This document shows, piece by piece, positions 22,441-32,669 of a stretch of 64,000 nucleotides of DNA. The position numbers and the translations under genes were made by a program. Source of the stretch: Ctena decussata (taxonomy: Eukaryota; Mollusca; Bivalvia; Lucinida; Lucinidae). Numbering within the stretch: the first letter of the stretch is position 1; the number at the start of each line of letters is the position of its first letter. The stretch lies in contig OZ022502.1 in assembly GCA_963989385.1 (NCBI GenBank), forward strand, positions 48,787,454 through 48,851,453, given 5' to 3'. Under the pieces are notes generated by a model. It ran no database searches. It was not told where the DNA came from and was given only the letters and a program-made list of their open reading frames with translations.

Positions 22441-23643
22441 ATGCCCATGCCATTTAAAATGGGGGGCATATAGTATCACCCCTGTCCGTACGTACGTACG
22501 TAGCGTACGTACGAAATGGTTTCCGTTCAATATCTTTTGAAAGCATTGGTGTATTGATTTCATATTTTATACAAAGCTATATAATCATAAAATACAGGTC
22601 AAGTTCGATGTTGGGTAAAATCCGTCAATTACTGTTGGAGTTATGGCCCTTTTTCGACTTCTGTTTCTATGAAGAAATGGTTTCCGTTCAATATCTTTTG
22701 AAAACATTGGTGTATTGAATTCATATTTCATATAGAGGTATATAATTATAAAATACAGGTCAAGTTCGATGTTGGGCAAAATCCGTCGATTATTGTGGGA
22801 GTTATGGCCCTTTTTCGACTTTATTTTGTATTAAAAAATGGTTTCCGTTCGATATCTTTTGAAAGCATTGGTGTATTGAATTCATATTTTATACACAGGT
22901 ATATAATCATAAAATACAGGTCAAGTTCAATGTTGGGCAAAATCCGTCGATTATTGTGGGAGTTATGGCCCTTTTTCAACTTTATTTTTTATGAAGAAAT
23001 GGTTTCCATTCGATATCTTTTAAAAGCATTGGTGTATTGAATTCATATTTTATACACAAGTATATAATCATAAAATACAGGCCAAGTTCGATGTTGGGCA
23101 AAATCCGTCGATTATTGTGGGAGTTATGGCCCTTTTTCGACTTCATTTTGTATGAAAAACTGGTTTCCGTTCATTATCTTTTGAAAGCATTGGTATATTG
23201 AATTCATATTTTATACACAGGTATATAATCATTAAATACAGGTCAAGTTCAATGTTTGGTAAAATCCTTCAATTATTGTGGGAGTTATGGCCCTTTTTCG
23301 ACTTCATCCCATACAATAATGGTGTCCGTTTGTTAGTTTTTGAAAAGTTACTTGTTTCCGGGCTATTTCTTTTGGAAATTTGCATGGCATCCATTTCTGC
23401 GATATACAGAATATCATCACATATCAGTCATGACACCCCCACATCCAAGCCCCCCCCCCACCCCCCCATGTACTTCTCAAGAAGCACAATACATCTGCCC
23501 AAGGAAAACAATAAACCATGTACCACAGAAGTGTGCCTTTGTGAACTTAGTTATGCTACAAGTGCCTTTACCTTAAACAAGGCGCCATCTTACTTAGGGC
23601 ACTAGGTGGGGGCATCAGTGTCGTATGGACACATTTCTAGTTT
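22441..23643 (-). mobile_element. Pearl/Helentron-like element with six ~161-bp units, minus orientation
   Basis: From left to right: terminal palindrome CCATTTAAAATGGGGGGCAT, a GTAC-rich tetranucleotide run (22485-22512), then units starting GAAATGGTTTCCGTTC at about 22513, 22674, 22836, 22998, 23158 and 23319. The far end carries C-rich tracts near 23450 and GGGGGCATCAGTGTCG. Copy B gives the empty site CATATTTTTTTCTATAAAC. ORFs across the array are periodic by-products. Confidence 0.82.
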
Positions 23644-24015
23644 GTTTCTATAAACTGACGTACCATTTACTGGTCTACATTGTTGACCTTAAGTATACAG
23701 AATCTAGGTCTACAATGTTTGTTCGCATATGTAGAATACAATGTATGTGTTACGCATATCACTAAAGGTTCGTTAATCCATAGCTCTCTTCTTTATATCA
23801 GATAAATTGGATTATTGTCCCCTGTACTAAAAATATTAAAACAGTGCGTTTTCTGATAGTGGTGCTTTTTCTAAAATTTATGAAGTTAGCTTGGGCCGAC
23901 ACAAGGAACTATTCGGCTAGATATTAGGTTATTTACTTGAAACTTTATCTGAAAACGAATGAGTGAGCAAATTCGGGTTTAACGTCCTACCAACACATAG
24001 GTCTTATGAAGACTT

Positions 24016-24345
24016 GGGCCGTATTCATAAAGCCACTTAAGTCGTTGCTATGCGGTTGCTAAGGCTAAATATCTATAAAGGAGATTCCCTACAACTATGA
24101 AATTTGGTCTTATGAAGACTGGGGCCGTATTCATAAAGCCACTTAAGTCGTTGCTATGCGGTTGCTAAGGCTAAATATCTATAAAGGAGATTCCCTACAA
24201 CTATGAAATTTGGTCTGGAGGAACAGTCTTTGTAAGACTGTTCCTCCTGAGCAAATTTCATAGTTGTAGGGAATCTCCTTCAAAGAAATTTAGCCTTAGC
24301 AACAGCATAGCAACCACTTAAGTCGTTTTATGAATACGACCCCTG
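24016..24345. mobile_element. Foldback MITE with one arm duplicated, inside a SINE
   Basis: Arms of about 95 bp (CCGTATTCATAAA, CACTTAAGTCG, GCTAAGGCTAAAT, GGAGATTCCCTACAACTATG) lie at 24121-24210 and, inverted, at 24254-24341. The left arm plus the host word GGTCTTATGAAGACT is repeated once more at 24000-24105, an exact-looking 106-bp tandem duplication. The host is the minus-strand SINE of L3 copy C. Confidence 0.8.
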
Positions 24346-24789
24346 GACCTCAGTTCAAAGTTTCATCAGACAGGTCGTAGGCGTGGGGAACCCGTGGATA
24401 GGAAGTCTAGCACATTATCCACTATACTACCGCCGCTCTTATCCGAAAACAAATGTCTCAATGAATGTTGTGGAATAACCACGATTTAATTTCCGCATTA
24501 ATAATTCTTGTTCTATTTTCATACTTATGTTTTTCTATTTGTATTATAGTGGACCAAAAGCGTTAAGGATCAAACATTTGACTGATAAAATTTTATCGAA
24601 AAAAATAACTTTCCAAAAATCATTTTCTTCTGTTGAATACATCTATTAAGGCTGCACAAGGCTGCATGACACAGATGGAATCTGATCACGTGACACACCA
24701 GCAGAAATGAATAAACAGGCATACTCCTAAACTCAAAGTGAAAACTGACATTAACACAAAACTGCGTGTCCATTATTTTGGCTTTATCC

Positions 24790-25270
24790 ATGCAAAATGG
24801 TATTCAGTTCTCAGTGTGACCTCTGAAGGCCTGAATAACTGCATGACAGCTACTCGGTATGCTTCTGGTAAATCCCCAGAGGCCCATTTAGGGCATCGTT
24901 TACCATTTTTCACGAAAGGTCTAAATGAGCTCTCCAAGAGTTTCAGGAAGCTTCTGGTGATTAGAATTAGCGGTGTACGTGTCCAAAAGCATGCTCAGTC
25001 GGGGTTTTAACTTGTAATCGAATTGACATGTCAGTGCGAACGATTGTTTCTGTCGCAAGGTACTGGTCCACCATATCTGCCTTGTGGTTTCATGATGCCA
25101 TCTCCAACAAACTTCAGCAAACTGTCATGTATTTGGGGAAAAAACGTGTGATTCCTAACTCAAACAGCAATCAGAGCGCCACTGTCTGACATGCACAAGT
25201 CCACGCAGCTACCAGTCCAGATGCCGCCCCATACCATTACCCACCCTCCTCTAGACATGCTTTATTCCAC
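24790..25270 (-). pseudogene. Tc1-like transposase remnant, minus strand
   Basis: Near 25215-25260 the minus strand reads VMVWGGI, the conserved block before the second catalytic region of Tc1-like DDE transposases, followed by SGALIAV. The C-terminal part then runs to about 24840 with stops and frame shifts. The DNPIEH-type block is ruined. Not functional. Confidence 0.75.
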
Positions 25271-25519
25271 ATTACGATTTAATATTTAGTATACACGACG
25301 TGTACTTGGCTGCCAGTTTGCCTCACCTGTTGCCCACTATCATCTCGCATTTCTATGGAAGCGCATCAAACCTGGCCACATACCAAGCATGCAAGGGCGC
25401 AAATCAGCTGTGTAAAGTCTGTATTCGCTTTTAAAAATTGGCTGATTTAATGATTTTAAGAAACAAAAAATATGCATCTTCACAGTGTTATTGTGATACA
25501 CCCGTAGCTTGGGACAATC

Positions 25520-25800
25520 GTCCGTATGGAGAAGTCTAGGCGATCGCAAGTTTTAAATCCGATTGAGCATGTTTGAAAGATGTTACAACACACCAATTAT
25601 AATCACCAGAGGCTTCAGGAAACGCCTGAAGAGCTAATTCAGGCCTTCTATGAAAATATGTCAAATAAGTCCCAAAATGAGCCTCTGGCGCTTTATTTAA
25701 AGCATACCAAGTAGCTGCCATACAGTTATTCAGACTCCCAGAGATATCAATGAGCACTGGCAATGATTTTGCATGGATAGAGCCAAGAATCACAGACATT
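25520..25800 (+). pseudogene. Tc1-like transposase C-terminal remnant, plus strand
   Basis: The plus strand carries a damaged SPDLNPIEHVW-like stretch near 25545, then ML-QHTNYNHQRL, PEELIQAFYENM and SQNEP, the usual C-terminal order of Tc1-like transposases. It is the inverted partner of 24790-25010 at roughly 75 percent by eye. A minus-strand ORF over it (25536-25799) is a shadow. Confidence 0.7.
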
Positions 25801-26068
25801 CAATTTTGTGGTGATGCAATTTTCCTTTCAATTTTAAGGGTATATCTGTTAATTCGTTTCTACTGGTGTGTCTCATGACCAGATTCTAATAATTTTCAGG
25901 CAGACCTCTGCCACTTTAACAGATGTATTGAATAGAACCCCCCCCCCCCCCCCCCGATTTTTTGGATAATTTATTTTTCATGTGTTAATCTCACGTCAAA
26001 TGTTTGATCCCTATTTTTTTGTCCAGTATATTTTATTTAAGAAATAGATCAGCTCTAGTAGTGAATTG

Positions 26069-26465
26069 TTCTGTAATAATTCACTGTTTGGAGGTCAGTT
26101 GTAAAGTAGATCATATCACGAGCGCGGAGCGCGAGTGATAAATCTACTTACAACTGACCGACAAACAGTGAATTATTACTCAACAAATCAATGAGAGAGC
26201 TGAACTATTTCGATTCTAACACTCAAAAAATGCCGAAAAACTATTCTTTTCATTCAAACTCTCCTTACCTTCCTGCTAGTGCGTTCATGCTCCCGCCAAT
26301 ATTCTTAACTGTATCTAAGACAAAAGTACGTTTTCATGGCGGTTTTAGAAAGAAAAATAGACGTTACACCGTCTAACGTCTCAAAAAGTCACAGAATTAC
26401 GTCAGTTATTGCAGTGACGTCAGCAATAAGACTCACGCGCTCCGAAACAGTGAATTGTTGCAGAA
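26069..26465. mobile_element. Hairpin plus TGACGTCA module with TIRs
   Basis: Termini CTGTAATAATTCACTGTTT and its near complement at 26442-26465. The left part folds as a hairpin (26075-26178: GGTCAGTTGTAAAGTAGAT and complement around GCGCGGAGCGCG). The right part holds GACGTCAGCAATA and TTACGTCA words. It breaks L4 between its first 70 bp (24470-24545) and the rest (26500 on), together with the Tc1 dimer. Confidence 0.7.
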
Positions 26466-26499
26466 TAAAACACGGTACTTTTCCATTGCTTCTATATGC

Positions 26500-26925
26500 G
26501 CACTGTGTTAGAATTTATGATTAGGAAATAATGTGACATTTACGTCAGATGACGTTAGCAAGAATGAAGGCCAGTAACAGGACAGGTTTAGACAGAAAAA
26601 AGGTGCAATTCTAAAGGGATGGGCAGATCCCTGTAAAAATAGCGGAAAATATGGGACTGTAATTTTAACATCTGTCTATAGAATAGAAGAACTTGCACAT
26701 TTTTAAAACGGAAATTCCCTACATGAATTGAGGTATTTAGACATATGACAACTCTTCTCTTCGAATTGGAGACGGACAAAAAGACTCGGTACCAAGAGTG
26801 TACAACTATAGATCCATTCCGTTCAGCCTCCTGGGGAGCACCGTTATGAAAATCGGATAAAAAATAAAATAAAGATAAATAAATAATAAAATGATAATAA
26901 TAAATAAGATATTGCCAAAGAAAAA
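26500..26925. repeat. Cluster unit segments L4 (rest) and L5, copy 2
   Basis: GACGTTAGCAAGAATGAAGG and AGGACAGGTTTAGA match L4. CTGTAAAAATAGCGGAAAAT and AATTGAGGTATTTAGA match L5 at 15895-16010. The L4-L5 junction seen here is the link that is lost in unit 1. Confidence 0.65.
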
Positions 26926-27083
26926 AAAACAAAAAAAACACGATGCAGTTACGAAGAGTTTTCTTGTGAGATCTTGTTGTTCGTTTGTTTGTTCTTTCTT
27001 CTATTTTCTTCTATTTTTGGGCGATCATGAATCTCATATTAATTATTCGCTAAATTGAATATCACTCATTGACTAGAATAAAA

Positions 27084-27731
27084 TCACAGTATCCGAACGC
27101 TCTGTACCAGCTCTTCCGGTTTTCATAGCGTCGAATCGAGAGTACAAACATTCGCTTATAACCAGTAGTCGGAAATCATTATGTTTTGAGATTTTATCCG
27201 GAATCTGCTGCGTCATTTATAGTTATTCAGCTTTGAAAATGTAAAGAGGTTAGTTTAATATAATTTGCTCTTCGGTCTTTTACTTTAATGCCCTGTACAA
27301 TGTCGTGTATGGGTGGATAGTACACGGTACAGTATTCAAATCGCCCTTGGCATGATTCTAAAACCATTTTGAGCCTTTTCTTATATGTTTTATAAAAATC
27401 TTTAAAATCAACGGAAGGCGTTAGTTTTGATAATAAGATGATAGCTAGGTTTTGCACGACACAATCTCGTGTTAAATCAAGCTGTTCGGAAAAAAAAAAT
27501 CTGTGACGGCCGTGAGGTTTTCATTGTACAGGGTAATAAAGTAAAAGACCGAAGAGCAAATTATATTAAATTTTCGAAGCTGAATAACTATAAATAACGC
27601 AGCAGATTCCGGATAAAATCTCAAAACATAATGATTGCCGACTACTGGTTACATGTATAAGCGAACTTTGTACTCTCGATTCAACGCTATGAAAACCGGA
27701 AGAGGTGGTACAGAGCGTTCGGATACTGTGA
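27084..27731. mobile_element. 648-bp element with ~215-bp terminal inverted repeats
   Basis: Left end TCACAGTATCCGAACGCTCT, right end its complement. Both arms pair for about 215 bp through CTTCCGGTTTTCATAGCG, GAATCTGCTGCG and AAGACCGAAGAGCAAATT. The 200-bp loop has a weak minus-strand ORF (27227-27457) with no known domain. Inserted between segments L5 and L1. Confidence 0.82.
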
Positions 27732-27839
27732 AAATGTGTGGTCTTATATTATTTATTAAAAGCCTTTTTGTAGTAAAAACTGAGTATTGCAAAAATTGAT
27801 ATAATTCAAGAACACATCAATATGAGAATGAAACGAAAT

Positions 27840-28900
27840 TCCGTGTTCGGGCATGGTCCTTAATACATATACCACAATGCAAGAAAACATGTTTAATTAA
27901 ATTACATTTAAATTAGCATAGCTATTTTGAATAGGTGATAGAGAACCACACAAATTTTAAAGTCTCCGTAGTCCTATTAGCGGTAAAAATGCCTAAACTC
28001 AAATCATTGTAAAAAGCTGTTCAAACTTGCACGTTTGGTAATAAAATGTGGGTTGGTGCGCATATATTGAGTCATATAATTGGCAAAAAGTAGAGAAAAC
28101 AAGTTTTTGAAAAATAACAATTCGCTACACAAAACACAATTCCCTGTTCTGGTTTCCCGTCTAGCAATGCTATATAAACATAGGCGGGATAGTGATTGGG
28201 ACTCCACATTGTACATTGTATTTTTACCATTTTATGAAATCGAAAGTAGGTCATTTTAGTTGCCAACTAAAATGACCCAAATAAGTTGTCAAATCTCTTT
28301 TATGTGAAACTGAATAATGTTTTATTATTTTAAAGCTGGCTAATCCCGGTCATTTACAATGGCGAAACTATAGTGAGAAGCTTGCAGCGATACCTCATGA
28401 TAAAAATTTTCATGCTGATAGAGCAATAGAGCCTTTAATTTTATTACACGTATAAAATGATATATGATATAAATACTATGCAGAGGGGGTATGTATCTAT
28501 TGTCGAGAAATATTTCACAAAAGGAAGACGAGATGATGCTACATTTGTTTCTTTTTTATTTTAGCATAAGCATGACGTAATTATCTGTGCTAGCCTGGTG
28601 ATATGGTGCTGCGATGAATAAACCGGTATTGACGCAGTAATAGAATCTTAACCACGATGAAAGATAAAGTCACTGATAAAGAAGGTGTTAATATTTTGAT
28701 AGATATGCGGAATTTTGTCTTAAATAATATTTAAGTAATGATTAATAATACACTACTTATAGGAATAATTTCAAACAAGCATAAAAACGACCATATACTG
28801 TAACCAACTTTAAACCACTGTCCAACAATCGGCAAACCTATTTTTACGCCAAACAACAAAACATCATCTTTTTTCCTTTTTGACATCATTTTGATGAAAG
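27840..28900. repeat. Cluster unit segment L1, copy 2
   Basis: GTGTTCGGGCATGGTCCTTAA to ATAGAGAACCACACAAATTT matches 16475-16585. After an extra block (about 27970-28430), ACGTATAAAATGATATATG to AACCACGATGAAAGATAAAG matches 16600-16805. The extra block has no recognised features. Confidence 0.7.
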
Positions 28901-28930
28901 TCTTTGAAACTGTTCTCCTTTCTAAGAATG

Positions 28931-28985
28931 GACCCCCCCCCCCCCCTCAAAAAAAAAAAAAAAAAAAAAAAAACAAAAAAAAAAC
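28931..28985. repeat. Poly-C then poly-A tract
   Basis: About 17 C followed by CTC and more than 30 A with one C interruption. A low-complexity tract; lengths may be assembly-sensitive. Confidence 0.85.
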
Positions 28986-29199
28986 AGCGATGTAACCATG
29001 AACGTACAGAGATCGCGGATGCACAACGCGTTTCGCAATATTAAGAATACTTTCATATCCAGACCATTCAATTTAATCTGGATCTGGAACACGCCTCTGT
29101 CATCAGTCTTCACAAAGATAATTGTCTACGCCCATGGGCGTAGACTATCTAGCAATTACTTTTGATATGGCAGTAGAGCCATTGGTTAGCCATACTGTT

Positions 29200-29365
29200 C
29201 GCATATATGGCATGAGCACTACTCACATAGATGTCGTGAGCGGTCATGAGCTATTCGCACATATGCCGTGAGCGCTATTCGCAAACATGTCGAGAGCGGT
29301 CATAAACTCTTGCATATTTGTCGTGAGCGCTGTTCGCATAGATGTCATGAGCGGTCATATGAAAT
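29200..29365. repeat. Minisatellite, ~32-bp units (GTCATGAGCG / TTCGCACATATG)
   Basis: About five degenerate units of the form GTCGTGAGCGCTATTCGCA alternate with GTCATGAGCGGTCAT, giving a ~64-bp higher period. ATG/CAT-rich, no ORF. Confidence 0.65.
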
Positions 29366-29999
29366 ACTGCAGAATCGCTTATGGTATCACAAGGTAACAG
29401 AATGCATTGCAAGGTACCAATAATTGAGTGCCCTCAGATTTTATGGCCTTTTGACTATTTCGACCATGGAATGGTATGAAATCCCCTTTCGCACCCGTCC
29501 TTGAAATCCACCAATGGAGATTTTAGTGTCATATTTGAGATATGCAATGGGTTGTTTGAAAAGCATCAACTATGAATGGTTCCTTAGCGTAGACAAAGCT
29601 TTTTGTGAAAGCTATACTTGTGTTACCAAAGTAATATAAAAGTTTCGGGTAAATGGCTACACTTTGAGGGTTAATAATTCTGCCATTTCAATTTTGTCTC
29701 CCTTACTCTTTGAGGAAAGAATTTGCCTGTGTAGCGGCAAATTCTTTCCTTTCAGGGTAGGACCCATTTATGAAGGCTTACGTCGTCCGAGAAAGTAAAC
29801 AGGAGGCATTGATTGAAATTGGGTCCTTGAAAAAATGGTGTAGATACGTGGATGTGTTCCCATGCACATTTCATGTGATGTGATGAGTGCCTATTTGACA
29901 AATGACGCATCTTGATGTGTCACTGTATTGGCATAATACTCTGCCCTATGCACTGGATGCACCTGATTAATCCTTTCAAGGTTGGCAATTTCATTAAAT
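29366..29999. other. Spacer with one tight hairpin
   Basis: No gene. At 29713-29752, GGAAAGAATTTGCC and its exact complement form a hairpin with an eight-base loop. A similar hairpin, AGAATTTGCTCC / AGCAAATTCTT, lies at 62924-62962, and flanking words (AAGTAAACAGGA, CTTCGTCG) are shared, so both belong to one short repeat family. Confidence 0.55.
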
Positions 30000-30237
30000 G
30001 AGCCGCGACACGACTAAACCAACAAAGTGGCATGTGCGCCCAGCGAAAACTCAAATCAGCCTGGGCATCCGCCCAGTCTGATCATAGTCTTCGCTGTGCG
30101 CTTAAAGAGCAATAAAGGGTCTAAGCTACCTCCACACGGACAGCGAAGACTCTGATCAGACTCGGCGGATGTCCAGGCTGAATTGAGTCTGCGCCGGGCG
30201 CACATGGCATTTTGTTGGTTTTGTCGTGTCGTGGCTC
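30000..30237. mobile_element. Palindromic GAGCCGCGACACG MITE, copy 3
   Basis: Left GAGCCGCGACACGAC, right GTCGTGTCGTGGCTC, about 238 bp. Flanks CATTAAAT and ATTTAATG are themselves complementary, so the inverted repeat extends beyond the usual ends. Confidence 0.88.
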
Positions 30238-30881
30238 ATTTAATGCTGCTACTGCGTCACAAACTCGGGCACTATTAGTGGCGTTTTCAGTCTAGGTGTT
30301 ACGCAGTGCAGCTTAATAAAGATAATCAACGAAGCAGAATTTTAAATAAGTTACTTCTTTTTATTGATATTTATAGCAAGACCACTATCGGTCTCATGAA
30401 TGGCTGAAAGATCTGGAAAGTGTCATGCATGGTGAGAAACACGAATGTGAAATGCTTTCCACTTACTTTCCTTCATTTCAACAATGCATGTTTTAGATCG
30501 TATGAGAATGTTTGGCAATATTTGCTCATAATTTTAAGAAAAAATAGCCATCAGAGGAGATGGCAAATCCCCCGACCGAAGACCCCCATGGGCCTTGGTA
30601 AAAAGGGTGCACTTCAAAACACATATTAGTAATATATTGTCTTTTTTATGCTTCTGTTTGACATTAACTGTTAACAGATGCATGCTTATATAACACTCAG
30701 ACTAAAACAGTATGCTTGACTGCTAAAAAGAGGTAATATCTCAAACAGCCACCATATACGCAAATGTATAGCATACGATACATTCAACTTTCAAAATGTG
30801 TGAATAACTTCTAAAGTACAAGTCCTACAAACCTAATTTTGAGCTCTCTAGTAAGTGAATTTGGACAAAGAATCCAAATCT

Positions 30882-30885
<4 letters not shown>
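30238..30885. other. Spacer, nothing recognised
   Basis: No ORF with family signals, no tRNA boxes. Precedes a long T/G tract. Confidence 0.45.
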
Positions 30886-30915
<30 letters not shown>

Positions 30916-30932
30916 GGGGGGGGGGGGGGGAG
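30886..30932. repeat. Poly-T then poly-G tract
   Basis: About 28 T followed by about 18 G. Two overlapping ORFs that cross it (from 30839 and 30855) are artefacts of homopolymer codons. Confidence 0.85.
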
Positions 30933-30944
30933 GGGGGTGCGGAA

Positions 30945-32112
30945 CGGGGCATGGGAATGTGGAGGGGTCAGAGAGAGTTAGCAACACTGATAAGATATCA
31001 CTGCATGATCATCAATGTTCTAAAAGGTACAAGGTTATTCAAATTCTGGAGCTGGCCAGGGTTAAACAAACAGCAGCTCAAACTACCAAAGGGAAATAAC
31101 TCACAAAGTATGAAAGCAAGAGTTATCATTCATGTATGAGACAAATTGTCATGACCTGTTCTACATATCTGTGAAGTATCATGAAATTATTTCAAAAGGT
31201 ATTCGAGTTATGGAGCGGACACCTAAAATCATCAAAGGGAAATAACTCCAAAAGAAAGAAAGCAAGAGTTGTCATTTTTGTTCGCGACACATCGTCATGA
31301 CTTGTTCTACATATCTGTGAAGTATCATGAAAATATTCCAAAAGGTATTCAAGTTATAGAGCGGACACGAAATCACACCTAAAACCATCAAGGGGAAATA
31401 ACTCAAAAAGTAAGAAAGCAGGAGTTGTCATACTTGTTCGCGACACATCATCATGACCTGTTCTACATATCTGTGAAGTATCATGAAAATATTCCAAAAG
31501 GTATTCAAGTTATAGAGCGGACACGAAATCATACCTAAAATGATCAAGGGGAAATAACCCAAAAAGTAAGAAAGCAAGAGTTATCATTCTTGTTCGCGAC
31601 ACACCCTCACGACCTGTTCTACATATCTGTGAAGTATCATGAGAATATTCCAAAGGGTATTCAAGTTATAGAGCGGACACGAATGTGTCAAAAAAATCAC
31701 ACCTAAAACTATCAAGGGGAAATAACTCAAAAAGTAAGAAAGCAAGAGTTGTCATTCTTGTTCGCGACACATCGTCATGACCTGTTCTACATTTCTGTGA
31801 AGTATCATGAAAATATTCCAAAGGGTATTCAAGTTACAGAGCGGACACGAATCTGCCAAAAAATCACCAAAGGGGAGATAATTCAAAAAGTACAATAGCA
31901 AGAGTTACCATTCTTGTACGCGACACATCGCCATGACCTGTTCTACATAACTGTGAAGTATCATGAAAATATTCCAAAGGGTATTCAAGATATAGAGCGG
32001 ACAAGAAAGTGTTTACGGACGGACGGACAGACGGACGGACGGACGGACGGACGGACGGACGGACGCCAGGCTCATCGCTATATCCCCCGAACCTTTCGGT
32101 CGGGGGATAAAA
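30945..32112 (+). mobile_element. Pearl/Helentron-like element with six ~160-bp units
   Basis: Units start GGGAAATAACTC at about 31090, 31227, 31393, 31549, 31717 and 31872 and include CATGACCTGTTCTACATA and GTATTCAAGTTATAGAGCGG. They end in an ACGG tetranucleotide run (32014-32066) and the palindrome CCCCCGAACCTTTCGGTCGGGGG. The left boundary is uncertain. A one-unit minus-strand relative lies at 5087-5395. Confidence 0.8.
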
Positions 32113-32199
32113 ATGCCATAACCTCTAATAAAATTATATATTGTTTGCATCGTTCTAGCCGAAAAGGAGAATTGTCATGTTTTTCGTGAAATTTGGTGT

Positions 32200-32259
32200 T
32201 GTTGTGTTGTGTTATTGCTTTACGTCCACGGTTAACAGCTATGGTCATGTCGGGACGGT
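32200..32259 (-). repeat. 5'-truncated copy of the Met-type SINE
   Basis: TTTACGTCCACGGTTAACAG and GGTCATGTCGGGACGG match the tail region of the SINEs at 34334-34599, 53800-54066 and 57775-58033. AAATTTGGTG (32189-32198) and GAATTTGGTG (32261-32270) flank it as a likely target duplication. The tRNA-like head is absent. Confidence 0.7.
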
Positions 32260-32455
32260 GGAATTTGGTGTAAAAAATACAAAATTTACTGAATAAAAAC
32301 TACGAAACTCAACAGAAATGAAAAGAGGTTCTTTGTGGGGGTACTGGAAACGAACCTGACAAGAAACGGCTGACTAAATGATGAAAGAGTTAACTGCAGA
32401 ATAGCACAGTGCCAAGTCAAATACACAACAGTCCAATACAGTAATGATGATAATT

Positions 32456-32669
32456 GAGCCGCGACATGAGAAAACCAACGAAGTGGCTGTGCGCCAAGCG
32501 CAGACTGAGATGAGCCTGGGCATCCGCCCAGTCTGATAAGACTCTAGGGGAGTAACCTGTCTCAATGCGGACAGCGAAGACTCTGATCAGACTGGGCGGA
32601 TGCCGGGCTGATCTGAGTCTGCGCTGGGCTGCTCACAACAACTTTGTTGGTTTTCTCGTGTCGCGGCTC
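32456..32669. mobile_element. Palindromic GAGCCGCGACACG MITE, copy 4
   Basis: Left GAGCCGCGACATGAG, right CTCGTGTCGCGGCTC, 214 bp. The centre is shortened by about 20 bp relative to the 236-bp copies. Confidence 0.88.

Larger units (their letters stand above)
21215..24450. repeat. Cluster unit segment L3, copy C (most invaded copy)
   Basis: Starts GTCAACTTAGATTTTCG as in copy B. Order: plus-strand SINE (about 21349-21520), the CACTGTAA MITE (21726-22368) with its own nested insertion, a pearl-like insertion (22441-23643), the middle part, then the minus-strand SINE (23968-24446) split by a foldback element (24016-24345). It is followed by the first 70 bp of L4 and then by the Tc1 inverted dimer. 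Confidence 0.8.
24547..26028. mobile_element. Tc1/mariner-like inverted dimer, 1482 bp
   Basis: Ends are TAGTGGACC (left) and GGAC(A)-AGTA-type (right, TACTGGAC as complement) with TA outside each. Both ends continue inward with GGATCAAACATTTGAC. The outer 450-480 bp of each side are homologous in inverted orientation, and both carry the C-terminal part of the same transposase. So two 3' halves of one transposon face outward around a 500-bp centre. Confidence 0.8.

Noticed and set aside
23198..23605. 135-codon ORF
   Set aside because: It lies across the 161-bp tandem units of a pearl-like element and a C-rich tract; the same frame repeats in other units.
30839..31139. Two ORFs with poly-Phe and poly-Gly runs
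   Set aside because: Translation of a T/G homopolymer followed by tandem repeat DNA.
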